Shown in pieces: positions 34,417 through 43,825 of a stretch of 64,000 bases of DNA; within the stretch, counting starts at the first letter, position 1, and the number at the start of each line of letters is the position of its first letter. Origin of the DNA: UBA1738 sp045580145 (lineage in GTDB: Bacteria > Bacillota > Clostridia > UBA1381). The stretch covers positions 1-64,000 of the forward strand of contig JAZNNI010000076.1 in the NCBI GenBank assembly GCA_045580145.1. Reading direction: 5' to 3'. Made by a program: the position numbers and the translations under genes. The notes below the pieces were generated by a model. The model was not told the DNA's origin. It saw only the letters and a list, made by a program, of their open reading frames with translations, and searched no databases.

Positions 34417-37238
34417 ATAACTATATAACAATTAAAGGAGCAAAAGTACACAATTTAAAAAATGTGTCTTTAAAGATACCTCGTGAAAAGCTTGTTGTTT
34501 TAACAGGACTTTCAGGTTCAGGAAAAAGCTCGCTTGCTTTTGATACTATTTATGCAGAAGGACAGAGAAGATACGTGGAATCTCTGTCTTCTTATGCGAG
34601 GCAGTTTTTGGGGCAGATGGAAAAGCCTGATGTTGAAAGTATAGAAGGTCTGTCACCTGCAATCAGCATAGACCAAAAAACCACCTCAAAAAATCCTCGT
34701 TCAACTGTAGGAACTGTAACCGAGATTTATGATTATCTAAGGCTCTTGTATGCAAGAATAGGTATCCCGCATTGTCCCAAATGCGGAAAAGAGGTAAAAA
34801 AGCAGACCATTGACCAGATTGTTGACCACGTTTTAGAACTTGAAGAAGGAACAAAAATTCAAATACTTGCACCTGTAATAAGAGGAAAAAAGGGTGAACA
34901 CAAAAAGATTTTTGAAAATGCAAAAAAATCGGGATATGTCAGAGTAAAAGCGGATGGCATTCAGTACGACTTATCGGAAGATATAGTTTTAGAAAAAACA
35001 AAAAAGCATAATATTGAGGTAATTATAGACAGACTTATTATGCGCGACGGCATAGCCAAAAGACTGACAGATTCTCTTGAAAATGCTTTAGAGCTTACAG
35101 GCGATGTTGTGATGGTAGAAATTATTGACGGAGAAATTCTTAGTTTCAGTCAGAACTATGCCTGTGACGAATGCGGAATAAGCCTTCAGGAGCTTGCCCC
35201 AAGAAGCTTCTCTTTTAATAATCCATACGGCGCGTGCGACCATTGTGACGGTCTTGGTATGCTTTCTAAAATTGACCCTAACCTTTTAATTGTCGATGAA
35301 AATCGCACGCTATTTGAAGGTGCAATCAACTGTATGGGTTGGGCTGCACCAGGTATCGCAGATAGTATGGCACATATGTATTTTAAGGGAATATTGGAGC
35401 ATTTTGATGTTGATACAAGCACCCCTTGGAAAGATTTGCCGGATGAAGTTAAGCAGACTATTTTATTTGGAACAAACGGCGAAAAGCTAGAATTCCACTA
35501 TACTCGCAACTACGGGAGCGGAACGTTTAAAGCTGTATATGAAGGTGTTGTAAATAATTTAGAAAGACGTTATCGTGAAACAAGCTCTGAATATTCAAAA
35601 GGTGAGATTGAAAAATATATAAACGAAACAACTTGCCCTAAATGTCACGGGGCAAGACTTAGCGATGAAATTCTCGCTGTTACGGTTAATGGTATGAACA
35701 TTTATGAATTTACGTGTATGCCAATCCGCGAGGAAATGGAGTTTATTTCAAATCTTAAGCTGACAGAACGTGAGACCTTTATCGCTGCACAAATTATAAA
35801 GGAAATCAAAGCAAGACTTCAATTTTTGCTTGACGTAGGTCTTGACTATCTTACATTATCACGTTCTTCCGGAACATTGTCAGGAGGTGAGTCGCAGCGT
35901 ATAAGACTTGCTACACAAATTGGTTCAGGTCTTATGGGGGTTTTGTATATACTGGATGAGCCAAGTATAGGTCTTCACCAACGCGATAATGAAAGACTCA
36001 TAGGAACGTTAAAAAACCTGAGAGATTTAGGAAATACTGTAATTGTTGTAGAACACGATGAAGATACAATGTATGCAGCAGATCATATTGTTGACATCGG
36101 CCCCGGTGCCGGAATTCACGGCGGGGAAGTTGTTGCAGAGGGGGGTGTTGAAAAAATTAAAAAAAGTCCTAAATCTTTAACAGGACAATATCTAAGCGGG
36201 AAAAAGAAAATTAATGTTCCAAACGAAAGAAGAATGCCTGCTGATTTTATAGAAATCAAGGGTGCAGAAGAAAACAACTTAAAGGGGATAGATGTAAAAA
36301 TTCCTCTTGGAGTTTTTACGTGTGTTACAGGCGTTTCAGGTTCAGGAAAAAGCTCACTGATTAATGAGATACTATATAAGGAACTCGCAAGGGATTTAAA
36401 TCGTGCTATGACTCATCCCGGAAAGCATAAGAAAATTGTCGGTGTTGAAAAACTGGACAAAATAATAAATATTGACCAATCTCCAATCGGCAGAACTCCA
36501 CGTTCAAATCCTGCAACATATACCAATGTATTTAATGATATCCGTGACGTGTTTGCATCAACAAATGATGCTAAACTTCGCGGATATAAGCCGGGAAGAT
36601 TTAGCTTCAATGTAAAAGGTGGCAGATGTGAGGCTTGCTCAGGAGACGGCATAGTAAAAATAGAAATGAATTTTCTTGCTGATATTTTTGTGTCTTGCGA
36701 TGTGTGTAAAGGGCAAAGATATAACAGGGAAACCCTTGAGGTTAAATATAAGGGTAAAAATATCTACGATGTTTTAGAAATGACAGTAGATGAGGCAGTT
36801 GAGTTCTTTAAAAATCTGCCTAAAATTAAACGTAAAATTGAAACATTGCAAAAGGTGGGACTTGGTTATATTAAGCTTGGTCAAAGCTCAACTACCCTTT
36901 CAGGAGGTGAGGCGCAACGTGTAAAACTTGCTACCGAACTTTCGAAAAAGGGGACAGGTAAAACAATTTACATTCTTGACGAACCTACAACGGGACTTCA
37001 TACGGCGGATGTTCACAGGCTGATTGATGTACTTCAGCAGCTTGTTGATGCAGGTAATACTGTTGTTGTCATTGAGCATAACCTTGATATGATTAAAACT
37101 GCCGATTATATAATTGACTTAGGTCCGGAAGGTGGGAATGCCGGCGGTGAAATCGTAACACAAGGAACCCCTGAAGATGTGGTAAAATGCAAGAAATCCT
37201 ATACAGGAAAATATCTTAAAAAATATTTGGAGGGGTAA
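34413..37238 (+). CDS. uvrA: Excinuclease ABC subunit A
   Basis: Damage-recognition ATPase of nucleotide excision repair. The 941-residue protein has two ABC modules: Walker A loops GLSGSGKSSLAF (about 33-44) and GVSGSGKSSLINE, signature motifs TLSGGESQRIRLA and TLSGGEAQRVKLA, Walker B ILDEPSIGLH and ILDEPTTGLH. Zinc-binding cysteines are seen at CPKCGKEVKK and CDECG in the first half, CPKCHGARL, and CEACSGDG with CDVCKGQRYN in the second. Length is typical. Coupled to uvrB and followed 2 bp later by a HAD phosphatase. Confidence 0.98.
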   Translation: MNNYITIKGAKVHNLKNVSLKIPREKLVVLTGLSGSGKSSLAFDTIYAEGQRRYVESLSSYARQFLGQMEKPDVESIEGLSPAISIDQKTTSKNPRSTVGTVTEIYDYLRLLYARIGIPHCPKCGKEVKKQTIDQIVDHVLELEEGTKIQILAPVIRGKKGEHKKIFENAKKSGYVRVKADGIQYDLSEDIVLEKTKKHNIEVIIDRLIMRDGIAKRLTDSLENALELTGDVVMVEIIDGEILSFSQNYACDECGISLQELAPRSFSFNNPYGACDHCDGLGMLSKIDPNLLIVDENRTLFEGAINCMGWAAPGIADSMAHMYFKGILEHFDVDTSTPWKDLPDEVKQTILFGTNGEKLEFHYTRNYGSGTFKAVYEGVVNNLERRYRETSSEYSKGEIEKYINETTCPKCHGARLSDEILAVTVNGMNIYEFTCMPIREEMEFISNLKLTERETFIAAQIIKEIKARLQFLLDVGLDYLTLSRSSGTLSGGESQRIRLATQIGSGLMGVLYILDEPSIGLHQRDNERLIGTLKNLRDLGNTVIVVEHDEDTMYAADHIVDIGPGAGIHGGEVVAEGGVEKIKKSPKSLTGQYLSGKKKINVPNERRMPADFIEIKGAEENNLKGIDVKIPLGVFTCVTGVSGSGKSSLINEILYKELARDLNRAMTHPGKHKKIVGVEKLDKIINIDQSPIGRTPRSNPATYTNVFNDIRDVFASTNDAKLRGYKPGRFSFNVKGGRCEACSGDGIVKIEMNFLADIFVSCDVCKGQRYNRETLEVKYKGKNIYDVLEMTVDEAVEFFKNLPKIKRKIETLQKVGLGYIKLGQSSTTLSGGEAQRVKLATELSKKGTGKTIYILDEPTTGLHTADVHRLIDVLQQLVDAGNTVVVIEHNLDMIKTADYIIDLGPEGGNAGGEIVTQGTPEDVVKCKKSYTGKYLKKYLEG

Positions 37239-37240
37239 AT

Positions 37241-37894
37241 ATGTTTGATTTTATATTGTTCGATTTGGATGGTACGCTTACTGACCCTAAAACAGGAATA
37301 ACAAATTGCGTTAAATATGCGCTTGAATATTTTGGTATAAGTGAAGACAATGAAAAAAATTTATTAAAATTCATTGGACCTCCGCTTTACGATACTTTTA
37401 GGGAGCTTTATGGTTTTTCGCACGATGATGCAAATTTGGCTGTGGAAAAATACAGGGAGAGATTTTCAACTATAGGACTATTTGAAAATAGTATTTTAGA
37501 TGGTGCGATAGAGTTACTTAAATCTCTAAAAGAAAGTGGCAAAAAACTTGCTCTTGCAACATCAAAACCATATGTTTTTGCAGAAAGAATAATTAAAAAA
37601 TTTGGAATGTGGGAATATTTTGATTATGTAGTCGGAGCGGAACTTGACGGAACGAGAAATTACAAAAATGAAGTGATTTCAGAGGTGTTAAACCAGGCAA
37701 AAATATCAGATTTATCGAGAGTTGTGATGATAGGGGACAGAAAACACGATATCCTCGGCGCTAAAAAGTGTAATGTTGCATCTATCGGAGTTAAATGCGG
37801 CTATGCAGAAGAAGGTGAGCTCGAAGCGGCAGGTGCAGACTTTATATTTGAAAATTTGTTTGAACTTAATGATTTTTTAAAAAATTCTACTTGA
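37241..37894 (+). CDS. HAD-superfamily hydrolase (phosphoglycolate phosphatase-like)
   Basis: 217 residues. The N-terminal FDLDGTLTD holds the nucleophile Asp8 and general acid Asp10; a helical cap domain follows (about 15-85). The Ser/Thr motif is in LATSKP and the C-terminal VMIGDRKHDILGAKKC has the metal-binding aspartates. It resembles Gph/PpaX-type phosphatases, which act on phosphoglycolate or pyrophosphate; the substrate cannot be read from the sequence. It follows uvrA by 2 bp, likely on the same transcript. Its stop overlaps the promoter of the thrS leader. Confidence 0.85.
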   Translation: MFDFILFDLDGTLTDPKTGITNCVKYALEYFGISEDNEKNLLKFIGPPLYDTFRELYGFSHDDANLAVEKYRERFSTIGLFENSILDGAIELLKSLKESGKKLALATSKPYVFAERIIKKFGMWEYFDYVVGAELDGTRNYKNEVISEVLNQAKISDLSRVVMIGDRKHDILGAKKCNVASIGVKCGYAEEGELEAAGADFIFENLFELNDFLKNST

Positions 37895-37919
37895 CTTTTG
37901 ATGAAAAAAGTGTCATAAT
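37891..37919 (+). promoter_or_regulatory. Promoter of the thrS T-box transcript
   Basis: TTGACT (37891-37896), 17-bp spacer, CATAAT (37914-37919). It overlaps the stop codon of the preceding gene and lies just ahead of the T-box leader. Confidence 0.7.
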
Positions 37920-37925
37920 ATCTAG

Positions 37926-38175
37926 GTAAAGACGATGAAGAAGACAGTAGTTGTCTGCAGAATCCAAAAAGAGAGGAAGCATCGTGGCTGAAAGTGTTTC
38001 TTTGGTGGCAGATAATGAATACCACTTTGGAGTTGCATATCGAAAATGAGTAGGTATCGCCGCTTAGCTTTGCGTTAAAAGTAAATGAGTGATGAGTTTT
38101 ATCATAATTAGGGTGGAACCGTGCATTGTATTTTGCACCCCTAAGAAAACAATAGTTTTCTTAGGGTGTTTTTTA
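37926..38175 (+). promoter_or_regulatory. T-box riboswitch leader of thrS with terminator
   Basis: A tRNA-sensing leader. The T-box sequence AGGGTGGAACCGTG (38110-38123) is nearly canonical. The intrinsic terminator that it competes with is CCCTAAGAAAAC (38139-38150) / GTTTTCTTAGGG (38155-38166), followed by TTTTTT. Upstream is a Stem I region with the GAGGAAGC K-turn-like motif near 37972 and a candidate specifier ACC (Thr) at 38021-38023 in AATACCAC. Uncharged tRNA-Thr would pair with GGAACC-side bases and favour read-through into thrS. The 138 bp between the terminator and thrS show nothing further. Confidence 0.93.
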
Positions 38176-38313
38176 TTATGTAGAAATTGAGTTTAATAAT
38201 TACAAATAATAAAACTCTACCAAAATCCTATGCTCGCAAGCTGGACTTCTATCAGATGCTTTTTTATTTAAGAAAACTAAATTATAACAATAATATAAAA
38301 GGGAGTATTAACA

Positions 38314-40062
38314 ATGGAAATGAACGAACTTCAAACACTAAGACATTCCGCCTCGCACGTAATGGCACAGGCAGTAAAGAGACTTTTTCCGGATACAAAG
38401 CTGGCAATAGGTCCTGCCATTGACACCGGATTTTACTATGATTTTGATTCGGACCATACATTTACGCCTGAAGATTTGGAAAAAATCGAGGCAGAAATGA
38501 AGAAAATTGCAAAGGAAAATCTTAAAATTGAAAGATTTGAACTTCCTAAAAATGAAGCTTTAGAGCTTATGAAGGACGAGCCATATAAAATTGAGCTTAT
38601 TAACGACCTTCCTGAAGGAGAAGTAATTTCATTTTATAAACAGGGTGATTTTACTGACCTTTGTGCAGGCCCACACATCAATTATACAAGTAAGGTAAAA
38701 GCATTTAAGCTTTTAAGTGCAACTGGTGCTTACTGGAGAGGTGACGAGCATAACAAAATGCTCCAGAGAATTTATGGTACAGCTTTCCAGACAAAAGACG
38801 AATTAAATGCGTATTTGGAACAGAGAGAAGAAGCAAAAAAACGCGACCACAACAAACTTGGACGCGAGCTTGAGCTATTTACAACTTCTGATTTGATAGG
38901 GCAGGGGCTTCCAATTTTGCTTCCTAAGGGAGCAAGAATTATTCAGCTTCTCCAAAGATTTGTTGAAGACGAAGAACAAAGACGTGGCTGGCAACTTACA
39001 AAAACACCGCTTATGGCAAAAAGCGACCTTTACAAGCTTTCAGGCCATTGGGACCACTATCAAGACGGAATGTTTGTTTTGGGCGATGAAGAAAAGGATA
39101 AGGAAGTTTTTGCACTTCGTCCTATGACTTGTCCGTTCCAGTATCAGGCATTTTTAAACCGCGGCCGTTCATACCGTGACCTTCCAATGCGACTTAATGA
39201 AACATCAACACTATTCAGAAATGAAGCATCAGGCGAGATGCACGGGCTTATAAGAGTTCGACAGTTTACTATTTCGGAAGGACACTTAATGTGTACTCCT
39301 GAGCAACTTGAGGACGAATTCAAGGGATGCTTGGAGCTTGCGATTTATATGCTCAAAACTCTGGGACTTTATGAAGATGTATCTTATCGTTTCTCGCAGT
39401 GGGACCCTAATGACAGAGAAAAATATATAGGAACAAACGAACAGTGGGATGAAGCACAGGGAATTATGGGGAAAATTCTTAATCACCTCGAAATTCCTTA
39501 TAAGGTAGGCATAGGCGAAGCAGCATTCTACGGTCCAAAGCTTGATATACAGATTAAAAACGTATATGGAAAAGAAGATACCTTGATTACCATCCAAATC
39601 GATCAGATGCTTGCAGAAAAATTTGGTATGGAATATGTAGATAAGGACGGAACAAAGAAGAATCCATATATCATACACAGAACATCTCTTGGATGCTATG
39701 AAAGAACACTTGCACTTTTGATAGAAAAATATGCAGGCGCTTTCCCTGTATGGCTTGCACCTGTTCAGGTTAAAATTCTTCCTATTGCAGACAGACACCA
39801 TGATTATGCAAGAAATATTGCAAAGAAGCTTGCTGATGCAGGAATAATCAGAGTCGAAATTGACGACAGAGCTGAAAAGATTGGTTATAAAATTAGGGAA
39901 GCACAGCTTGAGAAGGTTCCTTATATGCTTGTTGTAGGTGATAAGGATATAGAAAATAACGCTGTTGCTGTTCGCTCAAGAAAAGAAGGCGACAAGGGAA
40001 GTATGGCTATAAACGACTTTATTATTGACATTTTGGAAGAAATAAACACAAAAAGAATTTAA
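38314..40062 (+). CDS. thrS: Threonine-tRNA ligase lacking the N-terminal TGS domain
   Basis: Charges tRNA-Thr. The 582-residue protein starts directly at the editing (N2) domain with RHSASHVMAQAVKRLF and TDLCAGPHI. The class II catalytic core follows, with zinc ligands in MTCPFQYQAF and downstream His residues, motif 2 RNEASGEMHGLIRVRQF and motif 3 HRTSLGCYERTLALL, then the anticodon-binding domain (PVQVKILPI, DDRAEKIGYKIREAQ). Most bacterial ThrRS are about 640 residues with a 60-residue TGS domain first; none is encoded upstream here. AAAAGGGAG at 38297-38305 fixes the start. Regulated by the T-box leader. Confidence 0.96.
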   Translation: MEMNELQTLRHSASHVMAQAVKRLFPDTKLAIGPAIDTGFYYDFDSDHTFTPEDLEKIEAEMKKIAKENLKIERFELPKNEALELMKDEPYKIELINDLPEGEVISFYKQGDFTDLCAGPHINYTSKVKAFKLLSATGAYWRGDEHNKMLQRIYGTAFQTKDELNAYLEQREEAKKRDHNKLGRELELFTTSDLIGQGLPILLPKGARIIQLLQRFVEDEEQRRGWQLTKTPLMAKSDLYKLSGHWDHYQDGMFVLGDEEKDKEVFALRPMTCPFQYQAFLNRGRSYRDLPMRLNETSTLFRNEASGEMHGLIRVRQFTISEGHLMCTPEQLEDEFKGCLELAIYMLKTLGLYEDVSYRFSQWDPNDREKYIGTNEQWDEAQGIMGKILNHLEIPYKVGIGEAAFYGPKLDIQIKNVYGKEDTLITIQIDQMLAEKFGMEYVDKDGTKKNPYIIHRTSLGCYERTLALLIEKYAGAFPVWLAPVQVKILPIADRHHDYARNIAKKLADAGIIRVEIDDRAEKIGYKIREAQLEKVPYMLVVGDKDIENNAVAVRSRKEGDKGSMAINDFIIDILEEINTKRI

Positions 40063-40069
40063 ATAAAAG

Positions 40070-40094
40070 ACGGGAGTGTTTTTTGCACTCCCGT
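40070..40094 (+). terminator. Hairpin after thrS, probable terminator
   Basis: ACGGGAGTG / CACTCCCGT perfect 9-bp stem with a T-rich 7-base loop, 8 bp after the thrS stop. The T tract after the stem is weak. Confidence 0.6.
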
Positions 40095-40141
40095 TATCAC
40101 CAAAATGAATTATTTTCATAGTATATTTACAAGGTGATATT

Positions 40142-40798
40142 ATGAAAATAGTTTTAAGCAATGATGTTGGATTTTCTAAAAAAAGTATATTTTTATTTGT
40201 TTTTTTACTTTCGTTAGTTGTTATTTTTGCGCTTACAATAGCTGTTTTAGCACGTTTTAGACCTGTTTTTGAAGAAAAGGCATCAAATGCTGCAAAAATG
40301 CGGGCAACCGACATAATTAACAGAGCGTCCGATCATGTCTTTTCTGATATAAGCTCTGCAGAATTGGTAAATATAACGACGAAAGAAAATGGAGAAATAT
40401 CCTCAGTTGTCGCAGACAATATTGAAATTAACAAGTTTAAAACAAAATTGTCACGGTCTATTCAGGAACTTACTGAAAATGAAAAAAATTCAACCATATA
40501 TATTCCTCTTGGAAGCCTCACATCTTATCCCGTTCTTCAAGGAATAGGATATCGTATTCCGGTTAAAATTATGACCGATGGCTTTTCTAAAATTGATTTT
40601 AAAAGTGAATTTATAAATGCCGGAATTAATCAGGTTAAACATAAAATTTATGCTGAAACGACAGTTAATATTTCTGTTATTTCAGCTGCAATGACGAAAA
40701 CAGAAACAGTCACGGCAGAAATACCGATAGCTGAAACAGTAATTGTCGGAACTGTACCTAATTATTATGGCAATGGCTTAAGTGTTGTTGGGAGATGA
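40142..40798 (+). CDS. yunB: Sporulation protein YunB
   Basis: 218 residues with one N-terminal membrane segment (about 14-38) and an extracytoplasmic remainder. The pattern AxxxIINRAS near residue 60, IYIPLGSLTSYPVLQGIGYRIPVKI in the middle and ETVIVGTVPNYY near the C-terminus are those of YunB, a sigma-E-controlled protein needed for normal spore formation in Bacillus. Its presence supports a spore-forming host. AAGGTGAT precedes the ATG. ligA follows 3 bp later, suggesting co-transcription. Confidence 0.88.
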   Translation: MKIVLSNDVGFSKKSIFLFVFLLSLVVIFALTIAVLARFRPVFEEKASNAAKMRATDIINRASDHVFSDISSAELVNITTKENGEISSVVADNIEINKFKTKLSRSIQELTENEKNSTIYIPLGSLTSYPVLQGIGYRIPVKIMTDGFSKIDFKSEFINAGINQVKHKIYAETTVNISVISAAMTKTETVTAEIPIAETVIVGTVPNYYGNGLSVVGR

Positions 40799-40801
40799 AT
40801 T

Positions 40802-42784
40802 ATGAAAGAAATACAAAAGCGTATTGAGGAATTATCAAATTTGCTTGACTATCATGCAAAAAAATATTATGTAGAGGATAATCCTGAAATAACAGACTAT
40901 GAATATGATATGATGCTTAGAGAGCTCGAAAATCTTGAAGCTGAGTATCCACAGTTTTTGTCGCCGTTATCTCCTACGCAAAGAGTGGGTGGGAAGCCTG
41001 TTGACAAATTTGAGCAGGTAACGCATATCGTTGCAATGGAAAGCTTGCAGGACGCTTTTTCTAAGGAAGAGGTATTTGATTTTGACAGGAAAGTTTCCGA
41101 TGTTGTCAATGAATATGATTATGTCGTGGAACATAAAATAGACGGATTATCGGTGTCTCTTGAGTATATCAATGGGGAATTTGTGCGCGGTTCAACGCGT
41201 GGAGACGGGACTATCGGAGAAGATGTCACCCAAAATTTAAAAACAATTAAATCGATACCTATGAAGCTTAATGAGCCTGTACCTTTTTTAGAGGTGCGTG
41301 GTGAAGTCTTTATTTCAAAGGAGAATTTTAAAAAAATTAATGCGGAGAGGGAAGATGCCGAAGAACCTACTTTTGCAAATCCAAGAAATGCAGCAGCTGG
41401 CTCTCTTCGTCAACTTGACCCGAAAATTGCAGCGCAGCGGAAAATGGATATTTTTGTGTTTAATATCCAACAAATTGAAGGAAAAGAAATAGAGACACAT
41501 ATCGATGGACTTCGTTATCTTAAGCATCTTGGATTTAAAACCATTTTGAATGATACAATTTTTCCGGATATAAAGTCTGCCTTTGTACAGATAGAAAAAA
41601 TTGGTGAAGAACGCGGAGATTTGCCATTTGAAATAGACGGAGCCGTTGTAAAGGTGAATAACCTTGATTTAAGAAAAGTGCTTGGCTCAACTGCAAAGTT
41701 CCCAAGATGGGCGATTGCATATAAATATCCACCTGAACAAAAAGAAACAAGGCTTCTTGATATATCTGTGCAGGTTGGAAGAACGGGCGCGATAACGCCT
41801 CTTGCTATTTTAGAGCCGGTACACCTGGCCGGAACAACAGTTTCACGTGCAACGCTTCATAATCAGGATTTTATTGATGAAAAAGATATAAAAATAGGAG
41901 ATACTGTTGTAGTTCAGAAGGCTGGGGATATTATCCCTGAAATTCTTGAAGTAAAAAAAGAGAAGAGAAAAGGCGACGAGGTTTCTTTTGTTATGCCTAA
42001 AATATGTCCTGCCTGCGGCGCCAATGTAGTTCGAGAGGATGGCGAGGCGGCATTTCGTTGCACAGGTTCCGGCTGCCCAGCACAAATCACCCGAAATATC
42101 ATACATTTTGTTTCTAGAAATGCAATGGATATTGATGGCTTGGGACCGGCTATAATTAATCAGCTTTTGGAACGTAATTTAATTAAAGATGCTGCAGATT
42201 TATACTATATAAAGGCAGAAGACGTAGAAGATATGGATAAGATGGGTAAAAAGTCTGCAGAAAATCTTATAAATGCAATAAATCGCTCCAAAGAAAATTC
42301 TTTGTCAAGACTTATTACAGCACTTGGAATACGCTTTGTAGGTGAAAAAGCTTCAAAACTTATTGCCGGATATGCCAAGAGTATGGACAGGCTTATTTCT
42401 CTTTCTAAAGAGGAATTAACTTCCATTGATGAAATAGGAGAAGTAATGGCAGAAAGTGTCATAAACTATTTTAATGAACCACAAAATATTAAATTAATCG
42501 AAAAACTACGCATTGCAGGGGTTAATTTCGAAGAAGAAATTATCGAAACAACCGATCTGCGCTTTGAAAATATGACATTTGTTTTAACAGGTACACTTAG
42601 TGAATTTACACGAAGCGAAGCATCAGAAATAATAGAAAGATTCGGAGGAAAGACATCATCGAGTGTTTCTAAAAAAACGACATACGTTCTAGCAGGAGAA
42701 GAAGCGGGAAGTAAACTCGACAAAGCCAATAAACTTGGCATAACCATTATCAGTGAAGATGAGTTTAAGGAAATGATTTTATGA
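40802..42784 (+). CDS. ligA: NAD-dependent DNA ligase
   Basis: Seals nicks using NAD+. The 660-residue protein has the Ia domain (DYEYDMMLREL), adenylation domain with Lys112 in the HKIDGLSVSL motif, TRGDGTIGEDVT and FANPRNAAAGSLRQLD, the OB fold, a four-Cys zinc finger (CPACG ... CTGSGCPAQ), helix-hairpin-helix repeats and a C-terminal BRCT domain (FVLTGTLSEFTRSEASEIIERFGGKTSSSVSKKT). Length is normal. Its stop overlaps the next ATG by 4 bp. Confidence 0.97.
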   Translation: MKEIQKRIEELSNLLDYHAKKYYVEDNPEITDYEYDMMLRELENLEAEYPQFLSPLSPTQRVGGKPVDKFEQVTHIVAMESLQDAFSKEEVFDFDRKVSDVVNEYDYVVEHKIDGLSVSLEYINGEFVRGSTRGDGTIGEDVTQNLKTIKSIPMKLNEPVPFLEVRGEVFISKENFKKINAEREDAEEPTFANPRNAAAGSLRQLDPKIAAQRKMDIFVFNIQQIEGKEIETHIDGLRYLKHLGFKTILNDTIFPDIKSAFVQIEKIGEERGDLPFEIDGAVVKVNNLDLRKVLGSTAKFPRWAIAYKYPPEQKETRLLDISVQVGRTGAITPLAILEPVHLAGTTVSRATLHNQDFIDEKDIKIGDTVVVQKAGDIIPEILEVKKEKRKGDEVSFVMPKICPACGANVVREDGEAAFRCTGSGCPAQITRNIIHFVSRNAMDIDGLGPAIINQLLERNLIKDAADLYYIKAEDVEDMDKMGKKSAENLINAINRSKENSLSRLITALGIRFVGEKASKLIAGYAKSMDRLISLSKEELTSIDEIGEVMAESVINYFNEPQNIKLIEKLRIAGVNFEEEIIETTDLRFENMTFVLTGTLSEFTRSEASEIIERFGGKTSSSVSKKTTYVLAGEEAGSKLDKANKLGITIISEDEFKEMIL

Positions 42785-43479
42785 AAGTTATAGTAGACTA
42801 TAGAGCATCAAAGACCACATTTGATGCTCTTGAATTTTTAGGATACACTGTTATAAAAACACCGCGCATTAGTTATCTATATGACGCAATATGCACCCAT
42901 ACAGATGTTATGCTATATAAATTGGATGAAAAAACAGTTATAGTAGAGCCGAGCACATATGAGTATTTCAAAGAAAAACTACATGGCATTAAAGTGGTTA
43001 AGGGAAAAACGATTTTAAATGAAAAATATCCATTTGATATTGCATATAATGCTGCACAAGTAGGTAAAAAGCTTATATGCAACGAGAAATATACCGATAG
43101 AAAAATTTTAGACTATTGTATAGAAAATGACATTAAAATAATAAATACAAAACAAGGATATAGTAAATGTTCGATTTGTGTTATTTCTGACAATGCAATT
43201 ATAACCTCAGATAAAAACATTGCAATACAAGCAGAAAAAAACGAAATTGAAGTATTGTTGGTAAATGATGACAAAGTTAAATTGAGAGGATTTGAACACG
43301 GATTTATAGGTGGTGCTACTGGACTGTTAAAAAAAGATTTACTGGCAGTAAATGGAAACATAAATCTGCATTCTGATGCGGACAAAATACTTAATTTTTT
43401 ACAAAATCAAAAGATTCAGGTAATATCTTTAAATGATGGCGAAATAACGGACATCGGTTCAATAGTCGCTATGTATTAG
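42781..43479 (+). CDS. Conserved hypothetical protein (DUF6873-like, guanidine-modifying-enzyme fold)
   Basis: 232 residues, soluble, no signal peptide. It appears to be built of repeated beta-alpha units, with IVDYRASKTTFDALEFLGYTVIKTP at the N-terminus, SKCSICVISDNAIITSDKNIAIQAE in the middle and FIGGATGLLKKDLLAVNGNINLHSD towards the end. The pattern resembles proteins annotated as DUF6873 with an amidinotransferase-like (GME) fold, but I do not see the full Cys-His-Asp/Glu catalytic set. It is translationally coupled to ligA through an ATGA overlap, which suggests co-expression and not necessarily a shared function. Function unknown. Confidence 0.75.
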   Translation: MKVIVDYRASKTTFDALEFLGYTVIKTPRISYLYDAICTHTDVMLYKLDEKTVIVEPSTYEYFKEKLHGIKVVKGKTILNEKYPFDIAYNAAQVGKKLICNEKYTDRKILDYCIENDIKIINTKQGYSKCSICVISDNAIITSDKNIAIQAEKNEIEVLLVNDDKVKLRGFEHGFIGGATGLLKKDLLAVNGNINLHSDADKILNFLQNQKIQVISLNDGEITDIGSIVAMY

Positions 43480-43825
43480 ACTTGCCATTTTTGTATTTTT
43501 CATCTTTTTTATTTTTTATCATATTCTTCCAATTATCAAACATATTGAACAAAAACAATTAATATTTTGAGCATATTTTGGTGATTATTCATCATTATTT
43601 TGCTTGCAATAAATTAAAAGAAATAATACAATTTAAATAGATTGAGGAAGAATAAGACAAGTACGATATATTTCAACTTACCTTATACGCATTTATTTAT
43701 AATTTTCAGTAATTATAAATATCGGCACATAGTACTGTCATAGTTTAGAAGATAATTTCCTTGATAGAGATAAAAGCCTTCAAGGATGTAATATATTAAC
43801 AAAATAAAAACTTAGGAGGATGAAG
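43480..43825 (+). promoter_or_regulatory. 346-bp AT-rich leader region of the surface-protein operon
   Basis: No gene is visible. A promoter candidate is TTGAGG (43642-43647), 17 bp, GATATA (43665-43670). Downstream are a perfect 10-bp inverted repeat ATTTATAATT / AATTATAAAT (43695-43720) and TCCTTGA / TCAAGGA (43758-43786), which may fold in a long 5' untranslated region. No known riboswitch consensus (c-di-GMP types were considered) was matched. The segment ends with the AGGAGGA ribosome binding site. Confidence 0.45.

Noticed and set aside
38187..38423. 78-codon open frame covering the region before and into thrS
   Set aside because: It overlaps thrS in another frame, has no binding site and starts just after the T-box terminator; it does not encode a TGS domain.
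43690..43800. c-di-GMP riboswitch in the leader of the surface-protein operon
   Set aside because: The hairpins lack the conserved type I or type II core sequences; kept only as an unassigned structured leader.
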